From the NCBI RefSeq assembly GCF_027257955.1, contig NZ_JANZNQ010000005.1, forward strand, positions 1 through 64,000: a stretch of DNA of 64,000 nt. The letters are read 5' to 3'. Positions 1 to 9,219 of this stretch are shown here, piece after piece. Both the position numbers and the translations under genes were made by a program. Below the pieces are notes generated by a model. It saw only the letters and a program-made list of their open reading frames with translations, did no database searches and was not told the origin of the DNA. Each line of letters starts with the position of its first letter. The stretch's first letter is position 1. Origin of the DNA: Zhongshania aquatica (GTDB taxonomy: Bacteria; Pseudomonadota; Gammaproteobacteria; Pseudomonadales; Spongiibacteraceae).

Positions 1-25
1 CTACTCCAACTCTTGTAATGTTCAT
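1..25 (-). CDS. 5' end of an unidentified gene running off the window
   Basis: On the minus strand an ATG (25-23) lies 14 bases after the stop of the 185-aa secreted gene. It is preceded by AGGAG about nine bases upstream, and the frame (MNITRVGV...) stays open to the window edge. The close spacing suggests a second gene in the same transcript. Only eight codons are visible, so no function can be given. Confidence 0.35.
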
Positions 26-38
26 ATAGGGCTTCTCC

Positions 39-596
39 TCATCTTCTGAATGGCAAATTGACACTTACCATTCTGGCGCATTGACGCCGCATTGCTAGGG
101 TGAGGAGGAGTCCATCCCATTGCTTACGTTTTTTAGCTTCAAAATTGACCGCCAGCCCCGTTTCCATCGCATCTTCCAACTGCTTGCGACTTAACTCCGC
201 AGTGACGACTTCATGCTGACCGCATTTGAGAAACGCGCTTGAACAACGTGAGAATCGACGTTCGACTGTTTCGAATGGTAGTGCTTGTCCACCCAAGGAC
301 GCGCCACGGTAAAAACGCCAGCCGCCAACATAACGAGTTTCAAAGAATACCTGATGGCGGGCGACACCCTCGTCGTCGGCAATGGTTCTAATATAACGCT
401 GGCTAAAATTATCAACCCAGCCAATCGGCGTCTTCTTGGTAATCTTCATACCACGAAGAACCGGTTCTCTATCTGCACCGATTCGCTCATATTGAGTCAG
501 CGCAATAATATTTTCGACGGTCAACCCTTGCTTTGCCTCTGCATGACTAGGCAGTGAAATGCAGCTAGCTAGCAAGGCCACGATTAGCAGTCTCAT
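39..596 (-). CDS. Secreted protein of unknown function
   Basis: This 185-aa protein starts with a classic Sec signal peptide: charged MR, a hydrophobic LLIVALLASCISL stretch and a likely cleavage after SHA (about residue 19). The mature part is mixed alpha/beta with several Arg and Tyr residues and two Cys (in RCSSAFLKCG) that could form a disulfide. It carries no motif I recognise. The start is supported by GGAGGATCT just before the ATG. The last 30 or so residues are rich in Arg and Met and read less like the rest, so a frameshift near the 3' end is possible. Function is unknown. Confidence 0.7.
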   Translation of the reverse strand: MRLLIVALLASCISLPSHAEAKQGLTVENIIALTQYERIGADREPVLRGMKITKKTPIGWVDNFSQRYIRTIADDEGVARHQVFFETRYVGGWRFYRGASLGGQALPFETVERRFSRCSSAFLKCGQHEVVTAELSRKQLEDAMETGLAVNFEAKKRKQWDGLLLTLAMRRQCARMVSVNLPFRR

Positions 597-733
597 AGAT
601 CCTCCACGGGCAGTATCACCCTATTTTTTTATTTGACTATAGCCGGCTGCCCGAATCGTTTAAGATTCAGGCAGTAAAATTGACATTACAGTCAATAAAT
701 ACGGAAGTCCGAGCTAAGTGGATTTATGAGCAA

Positions 734-2872
734 CTAAAATGTGAAGAAATCTTCTCCTGCTGGTAGTTTCCGCACGCGCTTTCCGGTAGCCGCAAATAGG
801 GCATTGGCAACCGCAGGCGCGACTACGGGCGTACCAGGCTCCCCAACGCCGCTTGGCGCCTCCGCAGAGGGCACAATGTGAACGTCTACATGAGGCATAT
901 GACGCATCCGCACCACTTTGTAGGAATCAAAGTTTTGCTGCGCAGGTTTGCCGTCCTTTAGCGTGATTTCACTGAACATGAATGGTGACAAACCAAAACC
1001 AATGCCGCCTTCCATTTGCGCAGCAATAACATCGGGATTTATGGCAACACCGCAATCGACTGCGCAGGTAACTTTCACGATCTTATATTTGCCGTCTTTT
1101 TGAGCGGCAATCTCAGCAACTTGGGCAACATAGGTGCCAAAAGACTTGTGCAGCGCTACGCCATGAAAATGGCCGTCTGGTAGAGGTTTACCCCACTGGG
1201 CTTTTTCCGCAACCAGCTTCAAAACCCCAGTATAGCGAGGCTCATCTTTAAGTAGTGCTAAACGGAAGGCCACCGGATCACGACCGGCCTTCTGCGCTAA
1301 TTCATCAATAACTGTTTCCACTGCAAAGGCCGTATGGGTGGAACCAACACTACGCCACCATGAAATTGGCACGGCCTCATTGGTGTTATGTGCTTCAACA
1401 CTGAGATTAGCGATAGCGTAGGGTAGGTTTGATGCCCCTTCCACAGTGGTGTGGTCTACTGAATCACTCGCACCCATTATCGACTGACCCACAATACGTT
1501 GCTGCCACGCGCTAAGCTCACCGGACACGTTTAACGATGCCTTGACGCTATGAACATACATCGGCCGGTAGTAACCACTCGCCGTATCATCCTCACGAGT
1601 CCACACCAATTTGACGGGCGCCGAACCACCCCAGGCCTTTACAATTTCTGCTAACTCCACTGCGTAATCTGACACCATAGTCGCCCTGCGGCCAAAACTG
1701 CCACCGGCATAAAGTGTATTAATGGTGACGGCCTCAGGTGCGAGTCCAAAAACCTTGGCAACATTTTGTTGGTCCCAACTTTGAGCCTGGCATCCGTACC
1801 ACATATCTACACCTAAGGCGGTTTTCTGTAAGGCACAATTCATCGGTTCCATGGCCGCATGGGCCAAGAAGGGAAACTCAAACTCAACATCGACAAGATG
1901 CTCACCATTACTTAGTGCCGACGAGACATCGCCCTTAATAACCGCGCTCAAGCCTGGCTTACTAGCAAGTTTTTTGTAATCAGCAATGATGTCTTCCGAA
2001 CTACGCTCACTGCCACCCTGCCATTGAAGCTTCAAAGCATCGCGGCCTTTTTTGGCCTGCCAAAAGCTGTCTGCCAATACGGCAACACCACTGGGAATCT
2101 GCACCACGGCCCTCACACCAGGCAGTGCCTTTGCGTTAGATGCATCTACAGATTTCAAGGTGGCGCCGAACAACGGTGGATGAACTACCACCGCCGTTAA
2201 CATTCCGGGCCGCTGCACGTCTTGGGTGAAAATCGCCGTTCCGTCGGTTTTACCGCTATCTTTGCGGCCAAGCTTAGCTTTACCAATGAGGACAAACTCA
2301 CTGGGGTCCTTCAAACTGATTTTCTTAGGGAGTGGCTGCTTAGCGGCCGCTGCTGCTAACTCGCCAAAGCTCGCATGGCGACCTGATGCGCTATGAGTAA
2401 TGGTGCCTGATTGAACACCGAGACTCGATACGGCGACATTCCAACGTTGGCCTGCAGCGGCAAGCAGCATTGCTCTAGCGGTCGCACCCGCTTCACGCAT
2501 TTGAGTATATGAATTGGCAATAGCCGTACTGCCGCCAGTAAGTTGCAGCCCCATGGCCAGATTTGCGTATTTTTTAGTATTGGCCGGTGCACCGAAAGAC
2601 TTAACCTGAGACCAGTCCGCATCTAATTCCTCTGCGACGATAGTTGCCAAACCAGTAAATGTACCCTGCCCCATTTCCAGATGTTTGATGGTAATGACAA
2701 CGGTGTTATCCGGTTGAATAGTGACAAAAGCATTGGGTTCAAAGTCGCCCGTCTCAGCATTCGCGGCGAGTACTCGACCACCTAAGCTCATCCCCAAGGT
2801 CAACGCCGCCCCCACCTGAGCGCCGCGAATTAGAAACAGTCTGCGATTTAGGCCTTCCTGAATATAGCTCAT
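734..2872 (-). CDS. Molybdenum hydroxylase large subunit (isoquinoline 1-oxidoreductase beta / aldehyde oxidase type)
   Basis: This is a molybdopterin-binding catalytic subunit of the xanthine dehydrogenase family, about 712 aa. Visible landmarks are a twin-arginine signal (NRRLFLIRG, residues 9-17) followed by a hydrophobic stretch, GGSFGRRA in the cofactor region, WWRSVGSTHTAF, and VGEPGTPVVAPAVANA near the C-terminus, where this family keeps its active-site Glu. The Tat signal implies a folded, cofactor-loaded periplasmic enzyme. The start at 2872 is chosen over a longer frame because its ATG overlaps the TGA of the upstream iron-sulfur gene (ATGA) and follows GGAGGTGG. IorB-like enzymes hydroxylate N-heterocycles or oxidise aldehydes; the neighbouring aldehyde dehydrogenase favours an aldehyde, but the substrate is inference. 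Confidence 0.88.
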   Translation of the reverse strand: MSYIQEGLNRRLFLIRGAQVGAALTLGMSLGGRVLAANAETGDFEPNAFVTIQPDNTVVITIKHLEMGQGTFTGLATIVAEELDADWSQVKSFGAPANTKKYANLAMGLQLTGGSTAIANSYTQMREAGATARAMLLAAAGQRWNVAVSSLGVQSGTITHSASGRHASFGELAAAAAKQPLPKKISLKDPSEFVLIGKAKLGRKDSGKTDGTAIFTQDVQRPGMLTAVVVHPPLFGATLKSVDASNAKALPGVRAVVQIPSGVAVLADSFWQAKKGRDALKLQWQGGSERSSEDIIADYKKLASKPGLSAVIKGDVSSALSNGEHLVDVEFEFPFLAHAAMEPMNCALQKTALGVDMWYGCQAQSWDQQNVAKVFGLAPEAVTINTLYAGGSFGRRATMVSDYAVELAEIVKAWGGSAPVKLVWTREDDTASGYYRPMYVHSVKASLNVSGELSAWQQRIVGQSIMGASDSVDHTTVEGASNLPYAIANLSVEAHNTNEAVPISWWRSVGSTHTAFAVETVIDELAQKAGRDPVAFRLALLKDEPRYTGVLKLVAEKAQWGKPLPDGHFHGVALHKSFGTYVAQVAEIAAQKDGKYKIVKVTCAVDCGVAINPDVIAAQMEGGIGFGLSPFMFSEITLKDGKPAQQNFDSYKVVRMRHMPHVDVHIVPSAEAPSGVGEPGTPVVAPAVANALFAATGKRVRKLPAGEDFFTF

Positions 2873-3342
2873 GCCACCACCTCCTTGGCGAGATTCAATG
2901 CGGCTTGTTTGATTCCTGCGCGAATCCGCTGATAGGTAGCGCAACGGCAGATATTTCCCGACATAAACTGATCGATATCGTCGTCTGTTGGCGACGGCTT
3001 ATCCCGAAGTAATTTAGCTGCCGACATTAGCTGGCCCGACTGGCAGTAACCACATTGGTAAACAGCGAGATCTTCCCATGCGGCCTGCAAAGCCTTTGCT
3101 TCCGCACTGACTTCACCCTCAATCGTAGTTACATTTTGGCCCTCAACCGCTTGAACTGGCAAAGAGCAGGAGCGCATCGCATTGCCATTAAAATGCACGG
3201 TACACGCACCACATTGGGCAATCCCACAGCCGAACTTGGTGCCGGTCATTTGCAATTCGTCTCGCAAAACCCACAGCAACGGGGTATCAGGCGCAACCTC
3301 AACCTTGGTCTTTTTGCCGTTAAGCGTAAAATTTATAGCCAT
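2869..3342 (-). CDS. [2Fe-2S] subunit of the molybdenum hydroxylase (IorA type)
   Basis: This 157-aa small subunit passes electrons from the molybdenum site. The N-terminal plant-type ferredoxin cluster is held by Cys39, Cys44, Cys47 and Cys59 (CGIAQCGAC, then SC). The C-terminal helical cluster is held by Cys97, Cys100, Cys132 and Cys134 (CGYC and CRC). All eight ligands are present. An upstream in-frame TTG (3348) is rejected because GGAG sits seven bases before the ATG at 3342 but directly against the TTG. The 4-base overlap with the large subunit implies coupled translation. No cytochrome c or maturation gene lies beside the pair. Confidence 0.9.
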   Translation of the reverse strand: MAINFTLNGKKTKVEVAPDTPLLWVLRDELQMTGTKFGCGIAQCGACTVHFNGNAMRSCSLPVQAVEGQNVTTIEGEVSAEAKALQAAWEDLAVYQCGYCQSGQLMSAAKLLRDKPSPTDDDIDQFMSGNICRCATYQRIRAGIKQAALNLAKEVVA

Positions 3343-3587
3343 GGCCAATCTCCATTTTCTAGGTGGTGCTGATATCGGCGTTGCTGGTATTACTAGCCTG
3401 CAGCAACGAAATGTTAGTTGTTTGGATAATACTGATATTTGTGAGCGCTAAAGCACAGAGGAGTATGGTGACATTACTGCACCGTTATAAAATAGTCGCG
3501 CCGCTCCATGGCGGCGCTACAAGAAAATACCTAAGTATCTCTAAGAAAACTATGCCCACTATATAGGCAAGTATACGCGACGCTCGT

Positions 3588-5033
3588 TCAACTCTTAAAT
3601 TTCACTAAGAAATTATAAAACGACGTGGCAAATTTACCATAGGGCGGACGCAAAAATGTCATCGGCGAAAACGACGCCTGATAAAATATTGGCCGCAGCT
3701 TTGAAAACGTCACAAAGCCTTCGTAACCGTGATAATGGCCCATACCACTGGGGCCAACACCGCCAAAAGGAATGTCGTGCTGAGCAACATGAAATAGCGC
3801 GTCATTTACTGTTACACCACCAGACATAATGCGCTCAATATATTGGTCTTGCAGATCACGTTTATTGGTAAAGGGGTAAATGGCCAAGGGGCGATCATGG
3901 GCATTTACATAATCAATCACGTCCTTAGGCTGATCATAAGCGATCACCAAAAGTAGCGGCCCAAAGGTTTCACGGCTGCGAATATTCATGTCAGCGGTGG
4001 TATCTAAAATCAAATGTAGAGGCATCTTACGCGTAGTTGGATCGCTGGTCTGATCACCGTGCAAATTGATCACTCGCGCGCCCTTGCTGCGCGCATCTTC
4101 TATCGTGTTTTCAAGACGTTGCAAAGAGCGACCATCAATAATTGAGGTGTAATCTGGGCTATTAATATCCGGGCAGTGCTTTTTCACCCAAGCTTGCGAT
4201 GCGCTAACAAACTCTTCAACTTTACTTTGGTGAACGAACACATAATCGACGTTGGTGCAGATTTGTCCCGCATTAAACTGCTTAACAAATAAAATACGGT
4301 CAACGGCTTTTTCCAAAGAGTAATCTGGATCGATAACTGCTGGTGCTTTGCCACCCAATTCAAGTACAACAGGTGTTAAGTTTTTAGCTGCGGCAGCCAT
4401 TACTGCTCGCCCGGTTTGACCGGAACCGGTAAACACCAGCAAATCAAAAGGCAGCGTTGAAAACTCGATGCCTACCTGCCCAGTCTCCTCAAAAAACGCG
4501 AGTTTTTCTGGCGGGAAATAGTTGGGAGTGATGGAAATAAGCAGCCTTGTCAGTGCGATAGAATTTTCAGACATTTTCACCATGGCACGATTACCCGCCG
4601 CAAATGCGGCAGTGATCTGGGTCATACTGAGATTGATCGGAAAATTCCAAGGAATAATGAGTCCCACCACACCAAGCGGCTGAGGAATGACTCTATTCTT
4701 GCCACCGGGAAACATCATTTGATCAACATGGCGGCGCTGAACCTTCATCCAGCCTTTCATCTTTTTGATAATGCCGTTGATACCATCGGTTACCGTAATG
4801 ATCTCAGCGAACAAACTTTCATGACGTGAGCGATTGCCGTAGTCCTCAGAAATCGCATCAATTATTGCATCGCGATTTTCATTGATCATGCGTTTGAGGG
4901 TCAACAAATCCTGCTTACGCTGAGCGTAATCGGGCACTGGCGCGACAAGATAAGCTGCGCGCTGTGCGTCGAAAGCACTTTGTAGAATAGAGCCCTGCTC
5001 AATATTACTCGCTATCTCAACACTGCTATTCAT
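3588..5033 (-). CDS. calB: Coniferyl-aldehyde dehydrogenase family protein
   Basis: This is an NAD(P)-dependent aldehyde dehydrogenase of 481 aa. The active-site set is complete: Asn130 in PWNFP, Glu225 in LELGGKAP, and catalytic Cys259 in FNAGQICTN. The C-terminal hydrophobic tail (FSKLRPIFYQ onward) is typical of the coniferyl-aldehyde/ALDH3-like group, which often has a membrane-associated end and oxidises aromatic or fatty aldehydes to acids. The start follows GAGGAG eight bases upstream. It is transcribed in the same direction as the molybdenum hydroxylase genes but about 245 bases away, so co-transcription is uncertain. The gene symbol is given by family similarity; the true substrate is not shown by sequence. 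Confidence 0.85.
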   Translation of the reverse strand: MNSSVEIASNIEQGSILQSAFDAQRAAYLVAPVPDYAQRKQDLLTLKRMINENRDAIIDAISEDYGNRSRHESLFAEIITVTDGINGIIKKMKGWMKVQRRHVDQMMFPGGKNRVIPQPLGVVGLIIPWNFPINLSMTQITAAFAAGNRAMVKMSENSIALTRLLISITPNYFPPEKLAFFEETGQVGIEFSTLPFDLLVFTGSGQTGRAVMAAAAKNLTPVVLELGGKAPAVIDPDYSLEKAVDRILFVKQFNAGQICTNVDYVFVHQSKVEEFVSASQAWVKKHCPDINSPDYTSIIDGRSLQRLENTIEDARSKGARVINLHGDQTSDPTTRKMPLHLILDTTADMNIRSRETFGPLLLVIAYDQPKDVIDYVNAHDRPLAIYPFTNKRDLQDQYIERIMSGGVTVNDALFHVAQHDIPFGGVGPSGMGHYHGYEGFVTFSKLRPIFYQASFSPMTFLRPPYGKFATSFYNFLVKFKS

Positions 5034-5206
5034 ACCCCGTACTCCTCATCCAAATTTTAATTATGCTTATTTTATAAAGTGGCGCTTATCCACCAAGCGT
5101 AACCCTTATCATACCCTCATCAATGTGTCAGGTGTAACCATTCAATCGGTTAAACCAAAGTACATGGCTGAGCGGATTACACATCAATCCTACTGGGAAT
5201 GGCGAG

Positions 5207-5226
5207 AAGCGACGATATCGTCGCTT
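5207..5226. repeat. 20-bp perfect palindrome after the AAA ATPase gene
   Basis: AAGCGACGAT is followed directly by its exact reverse complement, giving a loop-free 20-bp palindrome 11 bases beyond the AAA ATPase stop. There is no T-run on either side, so it does not look like an ordinary intrinsic terminator. It may be a binding site or an mRNA 3'-end hairpin. Confidence 0.5.
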
Positions 5227-5237
5227 AAATCAGGCGA

Positions 5238-6329
5238 TCAGACTTTCAACATATGGCTCTGTGCATACAACTGCTGCCAGTGACTACCTTGCTTGTTGAC
5301 GACCTCGGTATCGAAATAATGCTTAACCCGACGGCGATCTTGAAGATTATCTTTTAACGTAGCGCCCAGTAAAAAATGAATTAGGTCAGCAGCTTCCATT
5401 CTGCCTTCTCGGTAGTAGTGGGCGTAGACACCCAACGCATGTGCTACCGATACCGCCTCGGCGGTAGACATCACCGCCGCTGCCAAGCGGTCGGTACTGC
5501 GGCCACTAAGGGTTACGCCGTTTCGCAACTCATGGAATACGGTTACCAGCATTTCGACGATCATCGGATCAAGCGCTATGGTCACCCCTGAACGCCGCAA
5601 CAGTTTCGTCGCCTCGCGCTGCACCACGTCCATTTCGTCATTTACGTCATTAATCGCTTCTATGGTTTCAAAATTCATGCGCCGCTTTAAGGCCGCACTC
5701 ATATCAAACAATCCTCTATCTAATGAGTTTGAGCTAGCGATAATATTAAAACCATCTCGTGCGTATAGCGTTGCATCTTCGCCGCTCAGTTCCGGGATTT
5801 GAATTTGGCGCTCAGACAACACCGATAAAATGGCGTCTTGAACCATCTGTGGGCAACGCGCTAATTCTTCGAATCGAACCAGTTGCCCTGCCGCCATGCC
5901 TCGATAAACAGGGCCTGGAATTAAGGCTTCCTTAGTCGGGCCATCGCGCTGCAATAAGGCCTTATTCCAATCATATAAAAGTTGGCTGTAATGGGAGACA
6001 GCCCCTCCTTGTATGGTCAGCTTGGAATGACCCGACACCGCACAAGCGAGTAGTTCAGATAGCCAAGACTTTGCTGTCCCTGGCTCACCAATAAGCATGA
6101 CGCCGCGATTTGTTGCCAAAGAAATAATCACCCGACTGATCAATTCCCGCGAGGCTACAAATTTACGCTCTACGCCAAGCTCTTCATTGCCAAGGATAAA
6201 ATGCTCCACCGCAAACGGAGACAGCACCCAACCTGGCGGCACAGGCGCTGTATCCCACTCACGCAATTTGGCCAGCTCTTCACTGTATGCATCTTCCGCC
6301 GCGAGCCGCTGTATTGCTTTATTTACCAT
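5238..6329 (-). CDS. MoxR-like AAA family ATPase, orphan
   Basis: This 363-aa AAA+ ATPase has Walker A GEPGTAKS (81-88), a Walker B-like LVRFEELAR (150-158) where the usual Asp-Glu is Glu-Glu, and a sensor-1-like IIASSNS. MoxR-type ATPases remodel or insert cofactors and normally work with a VWA-domain partner; none is encoded nearby. The ATG at 6329 is preferred to an upstream in-frame GTG (6359) because it follows AGGAAGGGAG at five bases. It starts 17 bases after the stop of the methyltransferase-GspE fusion gene, so the two are probably co-transcribed. The client protein is unknown. Confidence 0.75.
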   Translation of the reverse strand: MVNKAIQRLAAEDAYSEELAKLREWDTAPVPPGWVLSPFAVEHFILGNEELGVERKFVASRELISRVIISLATNRGVMLIGEPGTAKSWLSELLACAVSGHSKLTIQGGAVSHYSQLLYDWNKALLQRDGPTKEALIPGPVYRGMAAGQLVRFEELARCPQMVQDAILSVLSERQIQIPELSGEDATLYARDGFNIIASSNSLDRGLFDMSAALKRRMNFETIEAINDVNDEMDVVQREATKLLRRSGVTIALDPMIVEMLVTVFHELRNGVTLSGRSTDRLAAAVMSTAEAVSVAHALGVYAHYYREGRMEAADLIHFLLGATLKDNLQDRRRVKHYFDTEVVNKQGSHWQQLYAQSHMLKV

Positions 6330-6346
6330 TTCCGCTCCCTTCCTGA

Positions 6347-8602
6347 TTATGCTTGCCACTGACCGCGTTTTTCTGGTGCCATCCGCTCTTCGGGTAAAAT
6401 ACGTGGCAACTCACTCAATGGAATATTGCCCTGTACCACGTGATCCAGCGCACTGTCTCGCATGGTAATAAGGCCGGAGTCTAGGGCTTGAGATCGCAAC
6501 TCCCCCATCGGCACACGACGTGAAATACTGTCGCGCAGCTCTGCATTTAATTGCAGGTATTCGATCACCGCCACTCGGCCATGCGTACCTGTACCGTGGC
6601 AGCGCTCACAACCCTTGCCGCGAAAAGCCTTAAAATACTTGGGCACATCGCGGGGGAAGAGCTCTTTTAGTATTGCAGGATCAGCTTCCGCCTCAACCTT
6701 GCAGTGTTCGCAAATACGCTTAGCCAGGCGCTGCGCAATCACCGCCAATAGTTCGCTAGCCAGGGAATTGGGATGCACGTCTAGGTCAAACAAACGCTGC
6801 ACGGCGTCAATCGCGTCGTTGCAATGCAATGTAGATAAAACGATGTGACCGGTTTGAGAGGCCCTGATCGCTTCTAGCGCCGTCTCGTGGTCACGAATTT
6901 CCCCCACCAAAATCACATCTGGATCTTGGCGAACAAATGAGCGCATCGCATCTGCAAAGTTAAACCCAATTTCAGGACGTACTCGGGTTTGTTGAATATC
7001 ATCGATGGAGTACTCAATAGGATCTTCCACGGTGATGACTTTACGACTGGTGTCTTTAGCTAACATCTGTAATCCAGCGTTCAGCGTGGTGCTTTTACCC
7101 GATCCTGTCGGGCCTACCACCAACACCAGCCCCGCTGGATTAGTCAATAAACGCCGATAATGACTGGCCACTATCGGCGCCAAACCAAGACTATCGATAC
7201 TAATTAATGGCGAATTCTGCGGCAGTAGGCGAATCACCACATGCTCGCCATGCAGTGACGGCTGCACCTGCACTCGCAAATCAAATCGCGACTCGCCCAC
7301 CCTTACCTGCGAACGACCACTCTGGGGCAGCCGCCGCTCGGCAATGTTCATCTCGGCGCGCAGCTTTACCACATTCACAAGCCCGCGATAGCCCGCGCTA
7401 CTAATTTGATAGTGATGTAAATCACGTAATTCACCGTCTATCCGCAGGCGTACACGCACCCGATCAACATACTTCTCTAGGTGAATATCGCTGGCGCGAT
7501 CCGCGACCGCATCAAGCAATAAAGCCTCATACACCGCCACCATACGCGCATCGGGTGCGGCGCTATCTAGCAAGTCTTTATCTTCGTCATCACCCTTGGC
7601 GTCTTTTGACTCTAAGGCAGAACTCCCTTCTTTTACCCCGCGATTTAAAGAGCTCCACAAACGACGATAATCCACCGGCGTAACCAGCACTTTTTCAATT
7701 TTTAAACCAGGGTAAACCAGCTGGATTTCCCGCATAGTCGTTCCGGGACTCGTACAGGCAACCACAAGGTTTTCCCCCTCTATACATAGAGGTATCGCCT
7801 GCTGATGGTCGAGAAAAGCCTTTGAAAACTGCAAAAACACCTTGGGGTCTGCGCGCTTCAGTAGCTCGTCTAAGGTGCGTAGAGGCAGACCATATTGCTT
7901 GGCCATCGAGCGATACAGCTTCAGCTCGTCAAGGTGCTGAAATTTACTAATCTCGTCAACGATCAGCGTGTTGTTTACTTTGGCAAGTTCACGCGCCCTA
8001 GAAAGCAGTTCCGGCGTTATTAGGCCAAGCTCTACAAAAATCTGATCGTCATTCTGCAGTAAATCAACGTAGCCATGCTCTGTGCGCGCGATCTTATGTT
8101 GGCCGCGATTATGGTATTTCACCAAGACTAAACGCGAGGCCTCACCGGTTTCGATGCAAATAAATTGACCACCTACCGAAAGCTGCTCCCACAGATTCTC
8201 TCTATTGGAAATAGTGGGCGTAGACACCAGAATCAAGTCAAAAGGGCCATCAGCAGGCGCGCCCGCATTACCATCACCAAGGCGGAAGTCAACGTTGTGA
8301 ATATTCAACTCGGCCAACTTTACCCTAGCGATATCGACAAGCTGACTATTCTTCTCGACAGCGATTACGGTGCCCGCAACCGCAGCCAATACCGCCGTGG
8401 CATATCCAACCCCGGCCCCCAAGTGAAGAACTTTGGCGTGGGAAGACAATTTACACAGCGCCAAACTGCGCTCTACCAATTCCGTAGGCGGAATACTTCG
8501 CCCAACAACCAAGTCCTGTTGTGAATTCTGAACAAAGTGCTGGCGATCAACCGCCGCAATAGCGTCGTCATACCAATGATGTTGCAGTGTATCTGCTTGC
8601 AT
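6347..8602 (-). CDS. PCMT-like methyltransferase fused to a GspE/PilB-type secretion ATPase
   Basis: This 751-aa protein combines domains not usually joined. Residues 1 to about 200 resemble protein-L-isoaspartate methyltransferase: a SAM-binding VLHLGAGVGY (58-67) and GRSIPPTELV where PCMTs have the TISQPY substrate loop, so the active site is altered. About 205-350 is an MshEN-like domain. About 375-720 is the traffic ATPase, with Walker A GPTGSGKS (near 497), Asp box and Walker B DPDVILVGEIRD (near 557), and two CxxC pairs (CEHC near 627, CERC near 663) that bind zinc in PilB/GspE. The ATPase half looks intact. No pilus or secretion pore genes are nearby. Function of the methyltransferase half is inference. 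Confidence 0.85.
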   Translation of the reverse strand: MQADTLQHHWYDDAIAAVDRQHFVQNSQQDLVVGRSIPPTELVERSLALCKLSSHAKVLHLGAGVGYATAVLAAVAGTVIAVEKNSQLVDIARVKLAELNIHNVDFRLGDGNAGAPADGPFDLILVSTPTISNRENLWEQLSVGGQFICIETGEASRLVLVKYHNRGQHKIARTEHGYVDLLQNDDQIFVELGLITPELLSRARELAKVNNTLIVDEISKFQHLDELKLYRSMAKQYGLPLRTLDELLKRADPKVFLQFSKAFLDHQQAIPLCIEGENLVVACTSPGTTMREIQLVYPGLKIEKVLVTPVDYRRLWSSLNRGVKEGSSALESKDAKGDDEDKDLLDSAAPDARMVAVYEALLLDAVADRASDIHLEKYVDRVRVRLRIDGELRDLHHYQISSAGYRGLVNVVKLRAEMNIAERRLPQSGRSQVRVGESRFDLRVQVQPSLHGEHVVIRLLPQNSPLISIDSLGLAPIVASHYRRLLTNPAGLVLVVGPTGSGKSTTLNAGLQMLAKDTSRKVITVEDPIEYSIDDIQQTRVRPEIGFNFADAMRSFVRQDPDVILVGEIRDHETALEAIRASQTGHIVLSTLHCNDAIDAVQRLFDLDVHPNSLASELLAVIAQRLAKRICEHCKVEAEADPAILKELFPRDVPKYFKAFRGKGCERCHGTGTHGRVAVIEYLQLNAELRDSISRRVPMGELRSQALDSGLITMRDSALDHVVQGNIPLSELPRILPEERMAPEKRGQWQA

Positions 8603-9219
8603 AAACGTATTTCTTTGATGGCGGGTAATTATAAAAAATAATATATAACAAAATGACGACGCCCGTACTACGCATAAACCTACTAAGCTAATTCGACGTT
8701 GGCGCTCCGCGTCGTGTCACGATCAAACTCGTTTCTAACTTAGAGATACCAGCTCGTGCGCCCTTAATTACCCCACCGCAAGTAAAGAGCCTCCAGCAAA
8801 GTGATAAAGAGAGCCAGATACGCGCCGTGTCATTTTTGACAAACCCCTCGCCATTAATGACAAAAACAGCTATCAGAGTTGCCGCCACCACTTTTCTATA
8901 GCTATGCCAATCACAGAAAAACTATAAAAATCAATGTACTACAGCGTCACCTCATTTCACATAGCTGCTGGCACAGGAGTTGCTATTTACACATCAAAGA
9001 ACTTTATGGAATATACTTATTCCTTAATTGAATAAGAGAATTACAACGTAAGGGCAGAAATCGCTATGGACACGCTAATACAAATTGTCACGACAACCAG
9101 CTTACACGCTCCTTTTCCGACAGCGATAGGATCAGCCAGTTTTTACCGAAATTTAGGCAATAGCGCCTCCAAATGAACAACGCGTATTAACGATATCAGG
9201 TACAACAGGAGATACTCGC
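8603..9219. other. Non-coding spacer upstream of the sulfide module
   Basis: This 617-base stretch separates two divergent units, the minus-strand fusion gene and the plus-strand sulfide operon. No convincing gene is seen: a 67-codon minus-strand frame at 8688-8891 has no family resemblance. The supportable content is the promoter/operator at 9012-9036. Confidence 0.5.
9012..9036 (+). promoter_or_regulatory. Putative -10 element with overlapping inverted-repeat operator for the sulfide operon
   Basis: TATACT (9012-9017) resembles a sigma-70 -10 box. It overlaps an inverted repeat of perfect 7-bp arms, CTTATTC (9016-9022) and GAATAAG (9030-9036), with a 7-base AT-rich spacer. A protein bound here would cover the -10 and start site, which fits a repressor. 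Related blh/SQR operons are known to be controlled by ArsR-type persulfide sensors such as BigR/SqrR; no such regulator gene is seen beside this operon. No good -35 is visible at the right distance. Confidence 0.4.

Noticed and set aside
8688-8891. 67-codon minus-strand frame in the spacer before the sulfide operon
   Set aside because: No family resemblance and no supporting context.
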